A stretch of 64,000 bases of DNA, taken from assembly GCF_001412655.1 (NCBI RefSeq), contig NZ_CP012996.1, positions 5,208,001-5,272,000 of the forward strand, given 5' to 3'. The translations under genes and the position numbers were made by a program. This DNA comes from Pedobacter sp. PACM 27299. Lineage in GTDB: Bacteria > Bacteroidota > Bacteroidia > Sphingobacteriales > Sphingobacteriaceae. The notes under the pieces were generated by a model. That model saw only the letters and a program-made list of their open reading frames with translations. It searched no databases and was not told where the DNA came from. Within the stretch, counting starts at the first letter, position 1, and each line of letters opens with the position of its first letter. Positions 14,061-22,940 of the stretch are shown here, piece after piece.

Positions 14061-15446
14061 TTATAATACCTTATCATTATTAGTGGCATAGTACTTTAAT
14101 TCAATAATGTCATTTGGCATAGGTTTACTATTCCAATGTTCATGTATAGCTAATGCCGTCCCTATTGCTGTTGCCTGTGCCATTGAGGCTGCAAAAACTT
14201 CAATTTTTGGAAATAGGCGAGCCAATAGGTTCATATATATTGCATTTTTACTAAATCCTCCGTCCACAAAAATGCGTTTCACACTGTCCCCATTCATAAC
14301 GAGACTAGAAGAAGTATGCTGTTGTATAACTATATCCAGCATAAATTGGTGGTAGGCCTCTTCATCCGTTGCAAAAACAGAGAGATCTCTTGATCCAAAT
14401 TCCCAGACCTTACCTTTTGGAATCTTCACTTTTTCTTCTTTAAGTGAGGCCAGCAATTGGTCTGCAATTATAGCATTATAGCGCATATTCCGATAACGGC
14501 TTACCCCTTGTCCAAAATACAGGCCTATTCGCTTCACTTGTTGCTCATGCTCATAACCAGAAAATATGCGGGATGCCTTTACCGGCTTACCTTTAAACTG
14601 CAGGTAACACAAACAATCTTGCTCCAATTCTTCCGCACTAAGCGGATCAACATTAAAGGGATTCATAGTAATGCACCAAGTTCCAGTGGAAATCAAGACA
14701 AAAGGTTCATGGAAATTGATCAGATAAGGAATTAAGGCCGCAGAGCTATCATGCAATCCTATTCCTACCTTATATAGATTTCCTGGAAATTCAGCAGGAA
14801 AAACCTCATCCGCCTGATGTATTGGTGCCAATTTTTTATCCAGCCCTTCCTTCAGCACCCAGTCATGGTAATTTTTACGGGTAAAATCCCATAATTGCGT
14901 ATGACAACCAATACTGGTTAAGTCGGAACATTCTATACCAGAAACCAGATAACTCAAATATTGTGGAAGATGTAGTGCATAATGAATCTGGCGAAACAAT
15001 TCCGGTTTTTCCTTTTTAATACGATACAACTGCATACCGGAATTTAAACTCCCTAATATTGGAGAAGCCGTTTCAGAAGCAATCTTTTCCTCCCCTCCGT
15101 ACTTATTATAAAATTCATCTTTTAACGCTTCGGGATAAGGCTTCAGATAATTATAGAGTGGTGCCAATGGTTTCCCATACTCATCAATATACACGAGACT
15201 TGCTCCGTAAGTAGAAAAATTAACGGCTTTAATGATAAACTCTTTGCGCCTCATTATCTCCCGCAAAGAATCAAAAATAGAAAGACGCAAACTTTCCAAA
15301 TTTTCACAAGCATCACCAGCCTCATCACAGGTTTCTATAAACCTGGCGGAACGCTCAAATACAATCTGATAATTTTCGTCGAACAAAAAAATTTTCTTGT
15401 TGGTTTTACCCACATCAAATACAACGACAACTGGAATGGCCTCCAT
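14061..15446 (-). CDS. rhaB: FGGY-family carbohydrate kinase, probable rhamnulokinase
   Basis: A 461-residue cytosolic sugar kinase of the FGGY/ASKHA fold. The N-terminal phosphate loop FDVGKTNKK is at about residues 9-17, and the C-terminal adenosine motif is VDGGFSKN. In this operon it should phosphorylate L-rhamnulose to rhamnulose 1-phosphate for the aldolase domain of RhaEW. The ATG overlaps the rhaI stop (TAATG), so translation is probably coupled. It is the last gene before the operon terminator. The family also includes fuculokinases and xylulokinases; the neighbours (rhaT, rhaI, rhaEW) support rhamnulose as substrate. Confidence 0.87.
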   Translation of the reverse strand: MEAIPVVVVFDVGKTNKKIFLFDENYQIVFERSARFIETCDEAGDACENLESLRLSIFDSLREIMRRKEFIIKAVNFSTYGASLVYIDEYGKPLAPLYNYLKPYPEALKDEFYNKYGGEEKIASETASPILGSLNSGMQLYRIKKEKPELFRQIHYALHLPQYLSYLVSGIECSDLTSIGCHTQLWDFTRKNYHDWVLKEGLDKKLAPIHQADEVFPAEFPGNLYKVGIGLHDSSAALIPYLINFHEPFVLISTGTWCITMNPFNVDPLSAEELEQDCLCYLQFKGKPVKASRIFSGYEHEQQVKRIGLYFGQGVSRYRNMRYNAIIADQLLASLKEEKVKIPKGKVWEFGSRDLSVFATDEEAYHQFMLDIVIQQHTSSSLVMNGDSVKRIFVDGGFSKNAIYMNLLARLFPKIEVFAASMAQATAIGTALAIHEHWNSKPMPNDIIELKYYATNNDKVL

Positions 15447-16719
15447 TATAATCCTGTAGCTATAGTTTTTAATCCTCTCTCCTTAATCAAGTTTTCTCTG
15501 ACCTGCAATTTCCTATACAAGACCAATGGATTGGCCGCCCCTCCTACTCGTATTCTAGCTTCTCGAACAATCGAACGAACATCGGTTCGGAATGCATTCT
15601 GTAAAATTTCCTGACACAAAGCCACATCATTGTTCCCCTGTGCATTGGCTAACGCGACACGATCCACGAGCAAAGCCTGTGTATAAGACAACATAATGGC
15701 CTCTACCGATTGTAGCAAATCTTCTAAGGGATCTTTGACATTATGAGAAGCATCAATCATCCAACCTAAACCAGTAGCATGGTCTATTCCTTTTGCGTCC
15801 ATCCCTTCAATCAATTCATTGAAAATTAAGAACAACTGATAAGGTTTTATGCTACCAGCAGTGAGGTCATCATCACCATATTTAGAGTCATTAAAATGAA
15901 AGCCACCAAGCTTCCCTTCCATCAATAACAAGGAGACAATCTGTTCAATATTGGCATTAGGCAAATGGTGACCTAAATCTACTAAGCTGAAGGCCTTAGA
16001 CCCTAACTTATTTGCCAGTAGCAATGACTGCCCCCAATCTCCAACTGTCGTAGAATAAAAATTAGGCTCAAAGGCCTTGTACTCTACAAAAACTTTCCAG
16101 TGCTCAGGTAAAGCTGCATAGATTTCCTGCAGACTTTCCAATGTATTTTGAAAAGCTTTTCTAAAATTTAGCTGACCTGGAAAGCAAGAACCGTCAGCAA
16201 GCCAAACCGATAAAACATCCGATCCTAGTGCCTTTCCATGTTCAATAACTTCTATATTATGGGCAATTGCCTGTTGTCTAACGGCTTTGTCTACATGCTG
16301 CAGAGAGCCAAATTTATAACTATAGCTTTGGCCCGGCAGATCTTGAAAAGTATTGGAATTCATCGCATCAAACTTTAATCCATGATGGTGCGCTAATTCC
16401 TTAATCGATTGATAATCCTGAGGCACATCCCAAGGGATATGCAATGAAATTGCGCCACTAGACTGATTTAAACAATGAATTAAACCAACATCCGTTATTT
16501 TTTCTTCTAAACTCCTCGGCTCACCCCCCCAGAGAAACGCCCAAAACGAGTGCCTCCGGTGCCTAACGCCCAACTTGGGATGGCAATTTGGAATTTCATC
16601 AATTTAGTGACTACCTCCTCGGTCCGATCATTCATCGAGGCCGTATATTCAAACTCATGCTGATGAGACTTTATATGTTGTTCATTATGTGCTGCTATTC
16701 TATCTTTTACTATTTCCAT
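15446..16719 (-). pseudogene. rhaI: L-rhamnose isomerase RhaI (xylose-isomerase-like type), frameshifted in a G7 run
   Basis: Two overlapping frames together make one TIM-barrel sugar isomerase of the RhaI type, which converts L-rhamnose to L-rhamnulose. The 5' frame starts at ATG 16719 (MEIVKDRIAAHNEQ) and runs to ...WALGTGGTRFGRFSGG. The 3' frame continues with GEPRSLEEKITDVG and holds the likely metal and substrate residues (VEYKAFEP, VDLGHHLPN, FHFNDSKYGDDD). The break is at 16524-16530, a run of seven C on the plus strand (seven G in the gene). One more G restores a single 424-residue protein of normal family length. It may be a sequencing error, a real mutation, phase variation or slippage. 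ATG 16761 is less likely as start because it lies inside rhaEW. Confidence 0.85.
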
Positions 16720-16750
16720 TTTGTCTTCTTTATTACTAACTCCATTTTGT

Positions 16751-18871
16751 TTAGCGTACAAATGCCATTGCTACTCCGCCATCAACATTCAATACATTTC
16801 CTGTGGACTTATTTAGCAAGCCACCCACATATACCATACAAGCATTGGCAATATCTTCGGGAAGGATAATCTGATTTAACAAGGTTCTTTTTGCATAAAA
16901 TTCTGGCAGCTCTTCTACTTTAATACCATAGGCCTTAGCTCTTCCGGCTGCCCAATCGCCTTCCCATATTTTACTATCTGAGATGACTGCATCTGGGTTA
17001 ACAACATTTACTCTAATCTGATCACTCCCTAATTCTGCTGCATTTAAGCGACTCAAGTGGAGCTGAGCGGCTTTAGCAGAGCCGTATCCTGCATTGTTGG
17101 GTCCGGAAACCAACGCATTTTTGCTAACAATATTGATGACATCGCCACCGACACCTTGTTTTCGCATCATATTAACGGCCTCCTGTGTAATTCTAAACTG
17201 GCCTTTAACCAACACATCATACAATAAATCCCAGTCCTGTACGGTGTGTGCCTCCAGTGGTTTTGAAATAGATAATCCCGCACAATTGACTACAATATCT
17301 ATCCCTCCAAATGACAAAGCTGCTTGATTAAATGCTTCATCAATAGCTTCTTTATTTGTTACATCTAATAATACAGAGGAAAAAGTATCATCCCCAAATA
17401 GCTTTTTGAATTCTTTCCCTGCATGATCCAGCCTTTGAGCGTCATTGTCATTCAACAATACAACTGCACCTTCTTCTAAAAACTTTTTGGCTATAGCCTT
17501 ACCAATCCCCCCTGCACTTCCAGTTACCAATGCTATTTTCCCGGAAAGAGATTTAGACTTAGGCATCCGTTGCAATTTAGCCTCCTCCAATAACCAGTAT
17601 TCAATATTGAAAGCCTCTTGTCGAGGAAGCGAAGTGTAGGTTGAAACTGCTTCTGCACCTTTCATTACATTAATAGCATTGGTATAAAATTCCGCGGCTA
17701 CGCGTGCGGTCTGCTTATCTTTTGCGAAGGAAAATAAACCAATTCCAGGATATAAAATAATTACAGGATTAGCATCTCGGATAGCCGGACTGTTAGCATG
17801 CTTACATGCCTCATAATAGGCTTGATACATTTCTCGATATGCTTTAAACGCCGGGGCAAGCTTTGCTTTAAGGAGTTCAGAATCCGTTAAATCTTCATCA
17901 GGATTCAATTCCAATACCAGCGGACTGATCTTAGTGCGCAAAAAATGATCAGGACAACTCGTTCCTAATGGTGCAAGGCGATCCAGATCATTAGAATTAA
18001 TAAATTCAAGTACACGGGCATCGTCACTAAAATGTCCGATCATACTCCGCTCGGTGGAACAAAATCCACGTAAAAATGGAGCTAGCAGCGCGGCTTGTTT
18101 GACCCTCTGATCAGCTACTATAGTATTAATACGTTGGCCGCCAAACACCGGTCCTTTCTGCCCATAACTTGCTTCAAGATAGGCCGCACATTTTTCTACC
18201 ACTTCCAGGGTGTTAAGATAACAATCATAAGCCGTATCTCCCCAAGTGAATAACCCGTGAGACCCCAGCATAATGCCGCGAATTCCAGGGTTTTCTGCCA
18301 AACAATGTTGTAATTGTAAGCCCAGGTCAAAACCAGGCTTCTGCCAATCTACCCAACCGATTGCCCCCTCAAATAACTCTTCTGTAATACGTTTACCATC
18401 TTTTGCAGCAGCAATTGCAATCGCCGCATCTGGATGCAAATGATCAATGTGCTTGAATGGTAAGAAACCATGAAGTGGTGTATCTATCGATGGCGCTTTA
18501 GAATCCAAATCGTAAATGCAGTGGTTAAATAATTCCACCATCGCATCTTCTTGCTCAATACCTGTATAGATTTTTTGAAGGCTATGGAGCTTGTCGACAT
18601 ATAAGGCGGCCAATCCATTTCGTTTAAGTGTGCCAATATCACCACCAGAGCCTTTAATCCACATGACTTCAACGTGCTCCCTAGTCAGGGGATCTATTGC
18701 ATTCGCTTTACAAGAGGTATTCCCACCACCGTAATTTGTTAAACGCAGATCTGCACCCAACAGGTTAGATCGGTAAATTAACAACCCAACTTCATCACCT
18801 TCGAGCTTATCGGCTTTGTCTTTATCCCATAAATAATTGACGTACTTGAAACGGTCTTTTTCGTCAGACAT
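16751..18871 (-). CDS. rhaEW: Bifunctional rhamnulose-1-phosphate aldolase / L-lactaldehyde dehydrogenase RhaEW
   Basis: A 706-residue cytosolic fusion. The N-terminal class II aldolase domain (about 1-430) has NYGGGNTS (47-54), KGSGGDIG (73-80), the zinc-site HIDHLHPD (141-148) and SHGLFTWG (204-211). The C-terminal short-chain dehydrogenase (about 440-706) has the NAD loop TGSAGGIG (450-457), NCAG (529-532) and the catalytic Ser583, Tyr596 and Lys600. It should split rhamnulose 1-phosphate into dihydroxyacetone phosphate and L-lactaldehyde and oxidise the latter to lactate. RhaEW proteins of this layout were described in comparative-genomic work on rhamnose catabolism. It is 18 bases from rhaT and 31 from rhaI, in one operon. 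Confidence 0.92.
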   Translation of the reverse strand: MSDEKDRFKYVNYLWDKDKADKLEGDEVGLLIYRSNLLGADLRLTNYGGGNTSCKANAIDPLTREHVEVMWIKGSGGDIGTLKRNGLAALYVDKLHSLQKIYTGIEQEDAMVELFNHCIYDLDSKAPSIDTPLHGFLPFKHIDHLHPDAAIAIAAAKDGKRITEELFEGAIGWVDWQKPGFDLGLQLQHCLAENPGIRGIMLGSHGLFTWGDTAYDCYLNTLEVVEKCAAYLEASYGQKGPVFGGQRINTIVADQRVKQAALLAPFLRGFCSTERSMIGHFSDDARVLEFINSNDLDRLAPLGTSCPDHFLRTKISPLVLELNPDEDLTDSELLKAKLAPAFKAYREMYQAYYEACKHANSPAIRDANPVIILYPGIGLFSFAKDKQTARVAAEFYTNAINVMKGAEAVSTYTSLPRQEAFNIEYWLLEEAKLQRMPKSKSLSGKIALVTGSAGGIGKAIAKKFLEEGAVVLLNDNDAQRLDHAGKEFKKLFGDDTFSSVLLDVTNKEAIDEAFNQAALSFGGIDIVVNCAGLSISKPLEAHTVQDWDLLYDVLVKGQFRITQEAVNMMRKQGVGGDVINIVSKNALVSGPNNAGYGSAKAAQLHLSRLNAAELGSDQIRVNVVNPDAVISDSKIWEGDWAAGRAKAYGIKVEELPEFYAKRTLLNQIILPEDIANACMVYVGGLLNKSTGNVLNVDGGVAMAFVR

Positions 18872-18889
18872 AAAATTTGATTTATATTT

Positions 18890-19981
18890 TTATTTAATTG
18901 AATTTCCATATCCTACAATAAGGATGGACAGAATTATAAATGCTATACCTGTTAACACCGTCATTAGTGTTTTTTTGCTGACTGCAGACCACTCTTTCAA
19001 TACCAATCCCCAAACATTCGCTACCAGAATAATAAAGGCCATATGCAAAATCCAGGAACTCGCCCCATTCCCCAACTTACTTTCGGCCATACCATAAAAA
19101 AAGAACTGTAAAAACCAGGTAGTACCGGCCAGGGCGCAAAAGATATAATTTGACAACAATGGCGTTTTGGTGTTGCTATAATCTTTAAATGACTTGTTTC
19201 TGAAATTCAGCACCATACACCAGAATAAATTGGTCGTTAAACCTCCCCAAAGGATAATAATATAGGTGACGTTGTTTTGATACAAAAACTCGCCATCACC
19301 GGGATGGAGTGTTTTCCAAAGTTGGTTAGCTTCATGGGCCATATCTTTGCCGGAATCAATTCCAAAAGCAAAACAAGAACTTAATATCCCAGAAATCACT
19401 GCGACAATCAAGCCCAGACCAATCTTGAATTCTGTACTTTGCTGGGTTTCTTTCTTTTGACTTTCTTTTAATTTGGCCAGGTCTTTCTCTTTGTCCATGC
19501 CTGCTTTCCCACAAATAATAATCCCTATGATACAGATAAACAAACCAAGGATGACCATTTGCCCCCAGGAACTGTGAATCATACTTGAAAAACTATCCTT
19601 TCCTGCTTTTGGAAAAAAGTCGTAGTATATGGAAGGCAATAGTGCGCCGAATACAGAACTCAACCCTAAAATAATGGAGCTTCCAAGAGAAACACCCAAA
19701 TATCTAACGCCCAACCCATAAGTTAAGCCACCTATCCCCCATAAAAGACCGAAGAAGTAAGTAATCCATAAAATAGATTCTGAAGTGTGTGTGATGATTT
19801 GAGTAAAATCGGGTATGGTCAACCATGCCGCTAAAGGCGGAATAAGGAGCCAGGAAAATAGCCCGCCAACAATCCAGTAACTTTCCCATGCCCAGCCTTT
19901 GACTTTGGTATAAGGAATATAAAAACTACCGGAAGCGAAGCCTCCAATAAGATGGAAAAACACACCAAGAATGACCTGCAT
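18890..19981 (-). CDS. rhaT: L-rhamnose-proton symporter RhaT
   Basis: A 363-residue inner-membrane protein with about ten hydrophobic segments. The N-terminal signature is close to E. coli RhaT (GVFFHLIGGFASGSFYIP; then KVKGWAWESYWIVGG). It imports L-rhamnose with protons. It is the first gene of the catabolic operon, and a copy of the island's shared motif lies 66 bases upstream of its start. No clear -33/-7 pair is visible before it. Confidence 0.94.
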   Translation of the reverse strand: MQVILGVFFHLIGGFASGSFYIPYTKVKGWAWESYWIVGGLFSWLLIPPLAAWLTIPDFTQIITHTSESILWITYFFGLLWGIGGLTYGLGVRYLGVSLGSSIILGLSSVFGALLPSIYYDFFPKAGKDSFSSMIHSSWGQMVILGLFICIIGIIICGKAGMDKEKDLAKLKESQKKETQQSTEFKIGLGLIVAVISGILSSCFAFGIDSGKDMAHEANQLWKTLHPGDGEFLYQNNVTYIIILWGGLTTNLFWCMVLNFRNKSFKDYSNTKTPLLSNYIFCALAGTTWFLQFFFYGMAESKLGNGASSWILHMAFIILVANVWGLVLKEWSAVSKKTLMTVLTGIAFIILSILIVGYGNSIK

Positions 19982-20046
19982 ACGTGAATTTTATATTTGG
20001 TTATAATAATAAGCGATATTAATTCTTTAGAATTGCATAACTGTCA

Positions 20047-20058
20047 TTTACTGTCCTG
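20047..20058 (-). promoter_or_regulatory. Candidate rhamnose-regulon operator, site A (upstream of rhaT)
   Basis: On the plus strand TTTACTGTCCTG fits the motif TKTRCTRTCCTG also found at 29377-29388 and 32229-32240. It lies between the regulator gene and rhaT. This site lacks the adjoining GGTTGC seen in the other two. Confidence 0.55.
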
Positions 20059-20117
20059 CTCCATTTAAGGAATTCGCTTTTAAGTAAAACAACCCTGTGC
20101 TTTGATCAGCCAAAAAT

Positions 20118-21152
20118 TTACAAGGAGGGCCTGAGCGTAAGCCTGAACGGTGCCTGATGATTTTGCTTTCTATTGCTCAAAATAATTTCAGCAGCCATGG
20201 TACCCATCATTTTAAAATCAGTGGAGATGGTGGTTATGCCATTCAACAAAAACTTTTTTAATGGAGTCTCGTTGTAAGAAATTATGCCTACATCTATCCC
20301 TAAGATTAAATCCGAATTACTGATTATTTCCATCAACAACACCAAATCATCTTCCATAAGGTTGATGTATACTGTCCCGGATTCTATTTGTTCCTGCTTC
20401 AAATCATGAATAATAAAGTGACTGAAAGCGTATTGCTGACAAAACCTTCTAAAACCATTGATGATTTCACTTGGAAAATAACTCTTTTTAGGAAAAATCA
20501 ATTTAATGGTATCGTATTTTGTCAATGCTTCTTTTGCCTCCGTCAGCGCACCAAAAATATCCTTCTCAAAGTCCTCGTATACGGCGGAATAGGATCCGCA
20601 GATCCCATTAACTTTTTTGTCCAGCAAAATTAGTTTATCCGTAGGGATGGTATTAATGATCTGATGAGCATCTTCTCCACCTTCTACAAAATGGGGCAAA
20701 ATCACATAATGTGAATACTCCGTCCGCTTGTTTTGGATCAACTTTTTGAAAATCGAAAAATCATTATTATAGATATAAAAATCAATCAGCGCATCGTCTC
20801 CTAATGCCTCCACAAATGAATCATAAATAATTTTTTTATGAACGGACAGCTTATTAAACAACAAAAATATCTTGATTTTCTTTTTGAACTCGGTATTGTG
20901 TATATAATAGCCCTTACCAGGAACCGAGAGTATTACCCCCTTATTTTTCAAATATTTATATCCTTTTTCTGCGGTATCTCTGGAAATTTCCAATACACAG
21001 CTCAATTCATTGATAGAAGGAAGTATGTCATTCTTAACAAGTAGCCCCTCTTCCATGGCTTCGATAATAGAATCGCTGAGCTGCAGGTATTTAGGTGTGA
21101 CTGAATATTCATCAATATGAATAAACTTAAAGTAATCGGCTGTTTTCATCAT
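20118..21152 (-). CDS. GntR-family transcriptional regulator with sugar-binding-like domain, probable rhamnose regulator
   Basis: A 344-residue regulator. The N-terminal winged helix is of GntR type (about residues 15-85; YLQLSDSIIEAMEEG, LPSINELS, ISRDTAEKGYKYLKNKG, GKGYYI). The remaining about 250 residues fit a LacI/periplasmic-binding-like effector domain (IKIFLLFNKLS; FVEALGD; LILGIDVGIISYNETPL). It is six bases downstream of the rhamnosidase gene, so it is co-transcribed with the degradation operon, and it precedes rhaT. It is the obvious candidate to bind the shared motif in front of all three units and to sense rhamnose or a product. That link is inferred. Confidence 0.85.
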   Translation of the reverse strand: MMKTADYFKFIHIDEYSVTPKYLQLSDSIIEAMEEGLLVKNDILPSINELSCVLEISRDTAEKGYKYLKNKGVILSVPGKGYYIHNTEFKKKIKIFLLFNKLSVHKKIIYDSFVEALGDDALIDFYIYNNDFSIFKKLIQNKRTEYSHYVILPHFVEGGEDAHQIINTIPTDKLILLDKKVNGICGSYSAVYEDFEKDIFGALTEAKEALTKYDTIKLIFPKKSYFPSEIINGFRRFCQQYAFSHFIIHDLKQEQIESGTVYINLMEDDLVLLMEIISNSDLILGIDVGIISYNETPLKKFLLNGITTISTDFKMMGTMAAEIILSNRKQNHQAPFRLTLRPSL

Positions 21153-21158
21153 ATATAT

Positions 21159-22928
21159 TTATTGGATCACCCGAACCTCTGCTGGTCCACTAATCTCAGA
21201 TTTTATTTTTCCGTTGTCTAATTTAGTATGCTTGATTTTCACTACACCATAAGGTGTAGGAAAAGTTCCTTCTACAAATTTCAGATCCCCCAAGTGTGGT
21301 TTGACCTGTATAACCTTACATCCTGGTTCCAATACCTGCACCCCCAACACATGCTCCGTCAGCCAGGCAGTTGGCCCGGATGCCCAGCCATGTGCCAGAC
21401 TATGCCTGAAATTTTTATAACAGTAGTTTCCATAGGTTGCATGAACATCAATTTTACCCTCAGGAACCAGTTCATCTATACGCCCAGCATTTTTCATCCA
21501 ATCCAAATCAAAGTCCTCCCAAAAGGTAGTCGCCCCCAAATCCAACATCCCTCCCCAATAATCCCTGATATTGTCCAATCCTCCTTGATAATCACCAGCC
21601 TTTGCTTTTGCCTGCAACATATAGTATCCATAAAAGGTAGAGAAGTTCTTGGTACCGCCAACCGCTATAAAATCCCGATTCGCTTTTTCCGCTGGCATTA
21701 ACCCTGCAAGGGCCATCAAAGAAGCAGCTTGTTTACTATTAGCTGGGTCAGGCACATGTTTTTTAAGCCGTCCAATTGCCTCATCACATTTTTTTGCGGT
21801 TGCCTCATCTCCCAAAATACGGCATAACTCTGCCCCATCTTGAAAAGTCATTACCATCATTGCCTGTAACCCCGCATGAATCGCTGGTTGGTTTTCTGAA
21901 GAAGACCAATCCAGGAAACGCATACCATCCAAGTGTTCTTCATTACCTTTAATTTTAGTCATTAGATGGTGAAGTAAATCCACCAGATAAGTACGCTGTG
22001 CTTCCAGATAATCCTTACGGCCCTGATATCTATACCAATCTCGCTGAATCCGGATCCACCACATAGAATACGAGCTGATCCCATTCATCCAGGAAGGCAG
22101 TGGATTGACCTCCTTAATTAGATCGAGGCTTTTAGGAACCACATCATTATAACCAAAAACGCTGTTGATGGTCATAATTTCCGGATGCATATCCCCTACC
22201 CAAACCAATCGGTCACGTTTTACACCATCCCATAAATACTGTTGCATATTCAGATGAACGGTGTAAGCACCGGTTGCCCAAATTTCATTGAGCCGTGCAT
22301 CACTGCTGTGGAATGAGCCTATATATGGAGTATCTCTGTAACTAAAAACAGCACGTACTTCTTTTAACAACAGTTCCCGATTAGGATCTACCAGGTCAAT
22401 GCGGACAAAGCGAAAGCCGGTATTACCAAACTCCATCGCCCCTAACCAAGGTAATTCTACAATCATATCGCGGATCGCATGATCATTTGTAGCCCCACTT
22501 ATAGTGTCAATTGAGGACATTGCCTCGGACGCTGATTCCCCAAAACGAATGCGTACTTTCAGCGGTTTCTGATTTTGCATCAAACCAGTTACGAGCTGAA
22601 TCCCTCCCTGTAACTCCTTCCCAAAGTCCAACAAAATCCCAGGTTCAGTCTGCCCATCACTTTTTAATGTAATGAGTGCTTTATTGACCAATTCAGCCTG
22701 ACCATTTCCCGAATTTAACAAATATTGCGCATCTTTAATGTACTTGCCACTTCGGTCTGACTGCCACAAAATCCGCTGTGGAATAAGGTACATCCTTATC
22801 CTAGGGTCTTTTCGAGCCTCATTAGCATTGTGAAGCCCATCATAAACGGGGGGCAGTTGTGCAAACAACCCAGGAACGACACCTAAAAAAATTAAGAAAA
22901 TAAATAATCCAAATTTAACACGCATCAT
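21159..22928 (-). CDS. GH78-type alpha-L-rhamnosidase-like six-hairpin glycosidase (short form)
   Basis: A 589-residue exported protein with signal peptide 1-23 (ending GLFAQ). It has a small N-terminal beta region and an (alpha/alpha)6 catalytic barrel. The segment KRDRLVWVGDMHPE parallels the GH78 acid motif (QRDERLGWTGD in the neighbour), and GATTFWEDFDLDW parallels the GATTIWERW general-base motif. It is shorter than the other two GH78 proteins because it lacks most N-terminal beta-sandwich domains. It probably removes alpha-L-rhamnose from oligosaccharides in the periplasm. The start codon is well placed, 12 bases after the GH106 stop. Confidence 0.8.
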   Translation of the reverse strand: MMRVKFGLFIFLIFLGVVPGLFAQLPPVYDGLHNANEARKDPRIRMYLIPQRILWQSDRSGKYIKDAQYLLNSGNGQAELVNKALITLKSDGQTEPGILLDFGKELQGGIQLVTGLMQNQKPLKVRIRFGESASEAMSSIDTISGATNDHAIRDMIVELPWLGAMEFGNTGFRFVRIDLVDPNRELLLKEVRAVFSYRDTPYIGSFHSSDARLNEIWATGAYTVHLNMQQYLWDGVKRDRLVWVGDMHPEIMTINSVFGYNDVVPKSLDLIKEVNPLPSWMNGISSYSMWWIRIQRDWYRYQGRKDYLEAQRTYLVDLLHHLMTKIKGNEEHLDGMRFLDWSSSENQPAIHAGLQAMMVMTFQDGAELCRILGDEATAKKCDEAIGRLKKHVPDPANSKQAASLMALAGLMPAEKANRDFIAVGGTKNFSTFYGYYMLQAKAKAGDYQGGLDNIRDYWGGMLDLGATTFWEDFDLDWMKNAGRIDELVPEGKIDVHATYGNYCYKNFRHSLAHGWASGPTAWLTEHVLGVQVLEPGCKVIQVKPHLGDLKFVEGTFPTPYGVVKIKHTKLDNGKIKSEISGPAEVRVIQ

Positions 22929-22940
22929 GCTTTCTATTTT

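Noticed and set aside
16720..16761. ATG at 16761 as start of rhaI
   Set aside because: It overlaps the end of rhaEW, and the family start fits MEIVKDR at 16719.
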